Shown here: positions 7,096 through 10,516 of the stretch, piece after piece
Layout: each line of letters begins with the position of its first letter
How positions within the stretch are numbered: the first letter of the stretch is position 1
Source of the DNA: Chitinophagaceae bacterium
GTDB taxonomy: Bacteria; Bacteroidota; Bacteroidia; Chitinophagales; Chitinophagaceae
Length of the DNA: 10,516 nt
Assembly: GCA_947461645.1 (NCBI GenBank)
Contig: CANHMN010000039.1
Span: forward strand, 1 to 10,516
Reading direction: 5' to 3'
Made by a program: the position numbers and the translations under genes
The notes under the pieces: generated by a model
Told to the model about the DNA's origin: nothing
Databases searched by the model: none
The model's input: only the letters and a program-made list of their open reading frames with translations

Positions 7096-7869
7096 TCAGC
7101 TTTCTTTCAAGTAAGAGAGGTATTTTTCTATGGCTGCACTTTTCTTTTCATCAAGCACGTAACTGATGTTTTTTTGATAATAATGAAGCAAGTCATAGTG
7201 TTTAAAGTCCAATTGAGAAACAACCGCAGGTATCATTGACAGTCCTTTCTGCACTTCAGCATTGAACAATTTTATTTTTGAATCATCCAATTTTTTATTG
7301 GCAAGCCAAACCGCGAAGACAAAAGGCAGGCCAGTCATTTCTTTCCATGCCAAACCCAAATCAAAAACATATTTGGTAGCATTTCTTTTAACGAGGGCCC
7401 TATCTCCTATTACCAAACCTGCTGTTGTGTTTGAAATTTGATTTTCAAAACCTGCATTGGCTTCAATGAGAATCGGATTTATTTTCCAGAAATGTTTGAG
7501 AAGAATTTTCAACAAGCCCACAGAAGACCTGCTTTGATAATCAAGCAAGATGGTTTCAATCTGAGCTAGAGGCACATCGCTGAACAAGCAAACGCTTGCC
7601 ACTTCACCATCTGTAGCTATACAATAGGGAGAAACAATTTGCGGATGTTGAATTTGAGGAATAACCGCAACCGGAACCAACCCAAAATCAATTTCATCAT
7701 TAAGCAGCTTAGTAGCTACATTGGAAGGATAGTCAAAAATAAAATGGAAACTGTCCGACAAATGCCCCTGCTCTAAGAAATAAACCATTGGCTTTGTATT
7801 GAGATAGCTTACCGCTCCAACCTTTATTTTACCGTTCAATGATGTAGATTTAGTTGGCAAAATTACCAT
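7096..7869 (-). CDS. mqnA: Chorismate dehydratase, menaquinone biosynthesis (futalosine pathway)
   Basis: 257 residues. MqnA removes water from chorismate to give 3-[(1-carboxyvinyl)oxy]benzoate, the first committed step of the futalosine route to menaquinone, in the cytosol. The protein has a periplasmic-binding-protein-like fold and the family landmarks in order: VGAVSYLNTKP (17-27), IDFGLVPVAVIPQ (60-72), IATDGEVASVCLFS (84-97), LLDYQSRSSVGLLKILL (108-124), GLVIGDRALV (151-160) and DLGLAWKEMTGLPFVFAVW (170-188). The GLPFVFAVW block and the WKEMTG sequence are highly diagnostic and separate it from its relative MqnD. About 13 residues precede the usual family start near KIKVG, a small extension. 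It is transcribed divergently from purB and shows no link to the neighbouring glycan genes. The ATG at 7869 is chosen because no other start codon fits before the conserved core. Confidence 0.95.
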   Translation of the reverse strand: MVILPTKSTSLNGKIKVGAVSYLNTKPMVYFLEQGHLSDSFHFIFDYPSNVATKLLNDEIDFGLVPVAVIPQIQHPQIVSPYCIATDGEVASVCLFSDVPLAQIETILLDYQSRSSVGLLKILLKHFWKINPILIEANAGFENQISNTTAGLVIGDRALVKRNATKYVFDLGLAWKEMTGLPFVFAVWLANKKLDDSKIKLFNAEVQKGLSMIPAVVSQLDFKHYDLLHYYQKNISYVLDEKKSAAIEKYLSYLKES

Positions 7870-7884
7870 TAAGCAACTAAATAT

Positions 7885-7891
7885 CCTCCTT
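7885..7891 (-). promoter_or_regulatory. Shine-Dalgarno-like AAGGAGG upstream of mqnA
   Basis: On the minus strand AAGGAGG is followed by 15 nt and then the mqnA ATG. This is an essentially perfect anti-SD match but at an unusually long spacing, and Bacteroidota seldom rely on SD sequences. I looked for a nearer in-frame start: the codons between are ATA, TTT, AGT, TGC and TTA, none of which is a standard start, so the ATG at 7869 stands and the SD may be incidental. Confidence 0.35.
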
Positions 7892-7924
7892 AAAATAAAC
7901 CCTGATTACTTAAAACTTGTAGCT

Positions 7925-7932
7925 TAAATTTG
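7925..7932 (+). promoter_or_regulatory. Candidate Bacteroidota -7 box for purB
   Basis: TAAATTTG is an exact match to the Bacteroidota -7 consensus TAnnTTTG and lies 72 bp before the purB ATG, in the 135-bp divergent region between mqnA and purB. A good -33 TTTG is not visible at 19-21 bp upstream, so the assignment is moderate. It predicts a 5' leader of roughly 65 nt. Confidence 0.45.
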
Positions 7933-8004
7933 CACAACAAAGAAAGAAGCAAAAAAGTTTCGCTTCAAATTAAACCATACGCTGAATTTTACAATAGTTA
8001 ACTT

Positions 8005-9336
8005 ATGGAATTTACTCCGTTGACATCCATCTCTCCTATTGATGGAAGGTACTCAAACAGCACAAAAGAGCTTGCTGATTATTTTTCAGAATACGCCCTG
8101 ATTAAATATCGGCTTTTTGTTGAAGTAGAGTATTTCATTTTTTTGGCTGAAAAAAAATTTTTCAAGCTCAGCGCAAAAGATGTACAATCCTTAAAAAATA
8201 TAGTTTCCGACTTCACGATTGAAGATGCAAAACAAATTAAAGACACAGAAAAAACCACCAATCATGATGTTAAGGCCGTGGAATATTTCTTAAAGCAAAA
8301 GCTCACCGCCATAGGACTTACTGATTTGCAAGAATGGGTACATTTTGGTCTAACTTCACAGGACATCAACAATACAGCAGTTCCCTTACTATGGAAAGAT
8401 GCTGTTGAAACCCAATACTTGCCATCTTTGCTAAATCTGCAGCAGCACTTATACAAATTGGCCCAACAATGGATGAACATACCTATGCTGGCCAGAACGC
8501 ACGGACAGCCAGCATCGCCTACCAAGCTTGGCAAAGAATTGATGGTTTTTGTAGAGCGACTTGAAAACCAGATTCAATTGTTCAGTTACATTCCATTTAT
8601 GGGAAAATTCGGAGGCGCAACAGGTAATTTTAATGCTCACGTCGTAGCCTACCCTAAATACAACTGGAAGAAATTTGCTGATGATTTTCTGGAAAATAAA
8701 TTAGGTATTGAGCGTCAGCAATTCACCACTCAAATAGAACATTACGATATTCTTGCCGCACATTTTGATGCGATGAAAAGGATAAACAATATCCTAACCG
8801 ATCTTTGTCGAGACATTTGGAGCTATGTGAGCATGGACTATTTCAAACAAAAAATAAAAAAAGGGGAAATAGGCAGTAGCGCCATGCCCCATAAAGTAAA
8901 TCCCATAGATTTCGAAAATGCAGAAGGGAACTTAGGTATAGCAAATGCAGTGTTTGAGCACTTATCAGGAAAGTTGCCTGTATCGAGACTACAAAGAGAC
9001 CTTACGGACAGCACCGTTCTAAGAAACATTGGAGTACCTGTGGCTCATACACACATTGCGATACATTCCATTGAAAAAGGGTTAAACAAACTGATATTAA
9101 ATCCTGAAAAATTAAAAGAGGACCTAAACAACAATTGGGCAGTGGTGGCAGAGGCCATACAAACCATATTGAGGAGAGAGAAATACCCGATGCCTTATGA
9201 AGCGTTAAAAGAGCTAACAAGAGGCGCAAGGATAGACAAAAAAAGGATACATCAGTTCATTTCCAAATTGAAAATTTCTGCAGCAGTTAGAAACGAGTTG
9301 AAAAAAATTACACCTGAAAACTATACGGGCATTTAG
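8005..9336 (+). CDS. purB: Adenylosuccinate lyase
   Basis: 443 residues, close to the E. coli-type PurB (about 456). The enzyme acts twice in purine synthesis: it releases fumarate from SAICAR to give AICAR and from adenylosuccinate to give AMP. It is a cytosolic homotetramer of the fumarase/aspartase superfamily. Visible landmarks: SPIDGRYS (10-17), TTNHDVKAVEYFLK (84-97), WVHFGLTSQDINN (111-123), ARTHGQPASPTKLGKEL (163-179) with the presumed catalytic His166, the superfamily signature GSSAMPHKVNP (290-300) with the catalytic Ser in the mobile loop (about S291), then LPVSRLQRDLTDSTVLRN (324-341) and PYEALKELTRG (397-407). All catalytic blocks are present. The C-terminus stops at TPENYTGI, about ten residues earlier than E. 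coli PurB, which should not affect the active site. Monocistronic here: its own promoter region lies upstream, and it converges on the lipoprotein gene with 21 bp between the stops. Confidence 0.98.
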   Translation: MEFTPLTSISPIDGRYSNSTKELADYFSEYALIKYRLFVEVEYFIFLAEKKFFKLSAKDVQSLKNIVSDFTIEDAKQIKDTEKTTNHDVKAVEYFLKQKLTAIGLTDLQEWVHFGLTSQDINNTAVPLLWKDAVETQYLPSLLNLQQHLYKLAQQWMNIPMLARTHGQPASPTKLGKELMVFVERLENQIQLFSYIPFMGKFGGATGNFNAHVVAYPKYNWKKFADDFLENKLGIERQQFTTQIEHYDILAAHFDAMKRINNILTDLCRDIWSYVSMDYFKQKIKKGEIGSSAMPHKVNPIDFENAEGNLGIANAVFEHLSGKLPVSRLQRDLTDSTVLRNIGVPVAHTHIAIHSIEKGLNKLILNPEKLKEDLNNNWAVVAEAIQTILRREKYPMPYEALKELTRGARIDKKRIHQFISKLKISAAVRNELKKITPENYTGI

Positions 9337-9357
9337 ATTTATGCTCAACAACAAGCA

Positions 9358-9861
9358 TCAATACCAAACGCCATTGATTACAAAGGCAACACCTGAACTT
9401 GACAGGGTAATGGAAGTTGGATAGCCAATTTTGTAATCGGCCAACTTAAGTGCTACTTTACCAATTAGATCATTGGCACTCAATGGTGAGTCATCATCAT
9501 AAACTGTAAAATAGGATGTTTTTGAAAGATCTTCCATTTGAATTGGTGTTGTGAGGTTGTATACAATGGGTAATGCAGAAAGCTGCAAATCGTTTCTTAC
9601 ATCAGCAGTGCCATCTTGAAGCAGGTTCCCCGCAGAATCCTCAACATTCATATATACATCAGGATATTGATAGCCGGAAATTCCCAAATCCCAGCTGGAT
9701 CCACCTGCATCTGTCATGGGTATGGCTGTAAGACTGATTTGATTGATTTTAAACCTGTAAAAACTGGGTTCGTAAGTTGGATTGGGCTTCTTACATGAGA
9801 CCACCAACAAGACAAAAAGTAAGGCTAATACTGGCAAAACAACCTTTTTGAATGATAGCAT
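9358..9861 (-). CDS. Small lipoprotein with C2-like domain
   Basis: 167 residues using the ATG at 9861. A longer in-frame start exists at 9918, but it would put 19 extra residues before a complete signal peptide, so the shorter start is preferred. Residues 1-23 are a lipoprotein signal: positive LSFKK, a hydrophobic core and a lipobox ending VVSC, with Cys23 the predicted lipidation site, followed by KKPNP. The mature part is about 145 residues and probably beta-rich. ISLTAIPMTD (42-51), GSSWDL (54-59), YPDVYMNVED (66-75) and FTVYDDDSPLSANDLIGKV (118-136) recall the strand order and acidic loops of C2 domains; the VYDDD...NDLIGK part is the most C2-like. Calcium binding is possible but not shown. 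No function is known to me. The protein is probably anchored in the outer or inner membrane. It sits 94 bp downstream of the Fib_succ_major gene on the same strand, and may be cotranscribed with it. Confidence 0.75.
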   Translation of the reverse strand: MLSFKKVVLPVLALLFVLLVVSCKKPNPTYEPSFYRFKINQISLTAIPMTDAGGSSWDLGISGYQYPDVYMNVEDSAGNLLQDGTADVRNDLQLSALPIVYNLTTPIQMEDLSKTSYFTVYDDDSPLSANDLIGKVALKLADYKIGYPTSITLSSSGVAFVINGVWY

Positions 9862-9955
9862 TTTATTTTTTGAGATTAAATATAGGAATAAGGTTTGAAT
9901 ACAGAAATTAACCGCCAATTTTAAAAAATACCCCCAAATTAAAAGGGCAAAACAC

Positions 9956-10516
9956 CTAATCTTTTACAATTCGAACGGAATATCCGTTGACCTTTGTCAG
10001 ATAGTTCCTGATGAGTTCTGTATGAAAATAGTACACATTTCGAAACCAGGCATTCGATAAGTTAAAATCAGTAGCAGTCCAAAAATATCCGTGTGTAGTA
10101 TTGAAATAAAATGTCCCATCATTAAACCGGTAACCTCCGGGCAATGCTGAAAAACCACTGCTATTTGTTGCACCTGCATTTGGAGATCTCCAGTGAGTAA
10201 GTCCAGCCTCTTTCAACGCACCGCCAGATATTAACGATCCACCTAAACAATTATCGAGAACAGACCATTCCGAATCACTGGCTACATGCCAACCTTCGGG
10301 AGCCAGTCCCCTAGAATCTTTCACTGCATAAAAATTATACAATTTGCCATATCTAGCCCCATAACCAGCACTATCATTATTGTACCAACACCATGCTCCT
10401 GTTGTTAAAGCAGACCATTCATTATCATCCGTAACCTGAGGAATAACATCTCCATTCCTATAATGACTAACATTTAAATTCTGTGAACTCCAAGTTTGAT
10501 TACAAATGGTAACAGA
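9956..10516 (-). CDS. Fibrobacter succinogenes major paralogous domain protein, C-terminal part (5' end outside window)
   Basis: 186 residues are visible and the frame is open to the right edge, so the start is beyond it; an apparent TTG start at 10342 would cut into the domain and is not used. The sequence follows the Fib_succ_major (TIGR02145-type) pattern closely: VTICNQTWSSQNLNV (2-16), NGDVIPQVTDDNEWSAL (21-37), WCWYNNDSAGYGARYGKLYNFYAV (42-65), APEGWHVASDSEWSVLDNCLGG (72-93), NSSGFSALPGGYRFNDGTF (118-136), GYFWTATD (143-150) and GYSVRIVKD (178-186), the last being the standard end of the domain. These are secreted, cysteine- and tryptophan-rich surface proteins common in Bacteroidota and Fibrobacterota. 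Their molecular function is not established, although they often accompany signal peptides, lipoprotein anchors or repeated domains. Whether this is a single-domain protein or the end of a larger one cannot be seen. Confidence 0.9.
   Translation of the reverse strand, partial: SVTICNQTWSSQNLNVSHYRNGDVIPQVTDDNEWSALTTGAWCWYNNDSAGYGARYGKLYNFYAVKDSRGLAPEGWHVASDSEWSVLDNCLGGSLISGGALKEAGLTHWRSPNAGATNSSGFSALPGGYRFNDGTFYFNTTHGYFWTATDFNLSNAWFRNVYYFHTELIRNYLTKVNGYSVRIVKD

Noticed and set aside
9342..9359. Short inverted repeat ATGCT...AGCAT after purB as a terminator
   Set aside because: Only a 5-bp stem with an 8-nt loop and no T-tract on either strand; too weak to call.
9862..9918. Longer start for the lipoprotein, adding 19 N-terminal residues
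   Set aside because: The extension would precede a complete signal peptide with its own charged start, so it would disrupt normal export; the ATG at 9861 fits better.
1..10516. CRISPR arrays, tRNA or rRNA genes, insertion sequences, phage or defence genes
   Set aside because: No spaced repeats, cloverleaf sequences, transposase motifs or known defence domains were seen on either strand.

Overview
This window looks like an AT-rich Bacteroidota chromosome, plausibly from the Chitinophagales or Sphingobacteriales side of the phylum. That placement is an inference. It rests on a lipoprotein with an SCKK lipobox, a Fibrobacter-type paralogous domain, an MqnA-type menaquinone gene, an exact TAnnTTTG promoter box before purB, and mostly no Shine-Dalgarno sequences.

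Positions 1-7094 are the edge of a surface-polysaccharide (O-antigen or capsule-like) locus. The 3' end of a GDP-mannose 4,6-dehydratase gene (gmd, + strand) converges on a tight four-gene minus-strand operon. In transcription order, from 5353 down to 264, the operon encodes a zinc-finger NDP-sugar C-methyltransferase, a 611-residue glycosyltransferase-methyltransferase fusion, a short GMD-like SDR protein with altered active-site residues, and a GT9/heptosyltransferase-like protein. The operon genes are separated by 2 bp, overlap by 1 bp (TAATG) and overlap by 20 bp. gmd and the operon end at one shared bidirectional terminator. Divergent from the operon across a 241-bp intergenic region is a 14-helix polysaccharide flippase.

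Positions 7096-9336 are housekeeping. mqnA (chorismate dehydratase, futalosine route to menaquinone) is on the minus strand and ends 1 bp from the flippase. Divergent from it is purB (adenylosuccinate lyase). Positions 9358-10516 hold two minus-strand cell-envelope genes: a small lipoprotein with a C2-like domain, and the C-terminal part of a Fibrobacter succinogenes major paralogous domain protein that runs off the right edge.

Taken together, the glycan genes suggest synthesis of GDP-4-keto-6-deoxymannose (gmd), further modification including C-methylation, transfer by two glycosyltransferases, and export by the flippase. The actual sugar cannot be read from sequence alone. No CRISPR array, tRNA, rRNA, insertion sequence or phage gene was seen. 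I found no convincing new defence or mobile system. The most unusual item is the GMD-like SDR that keeps the fold and GMD landmarks but appears to lack the dehydratase Thr, Glu and Lys.
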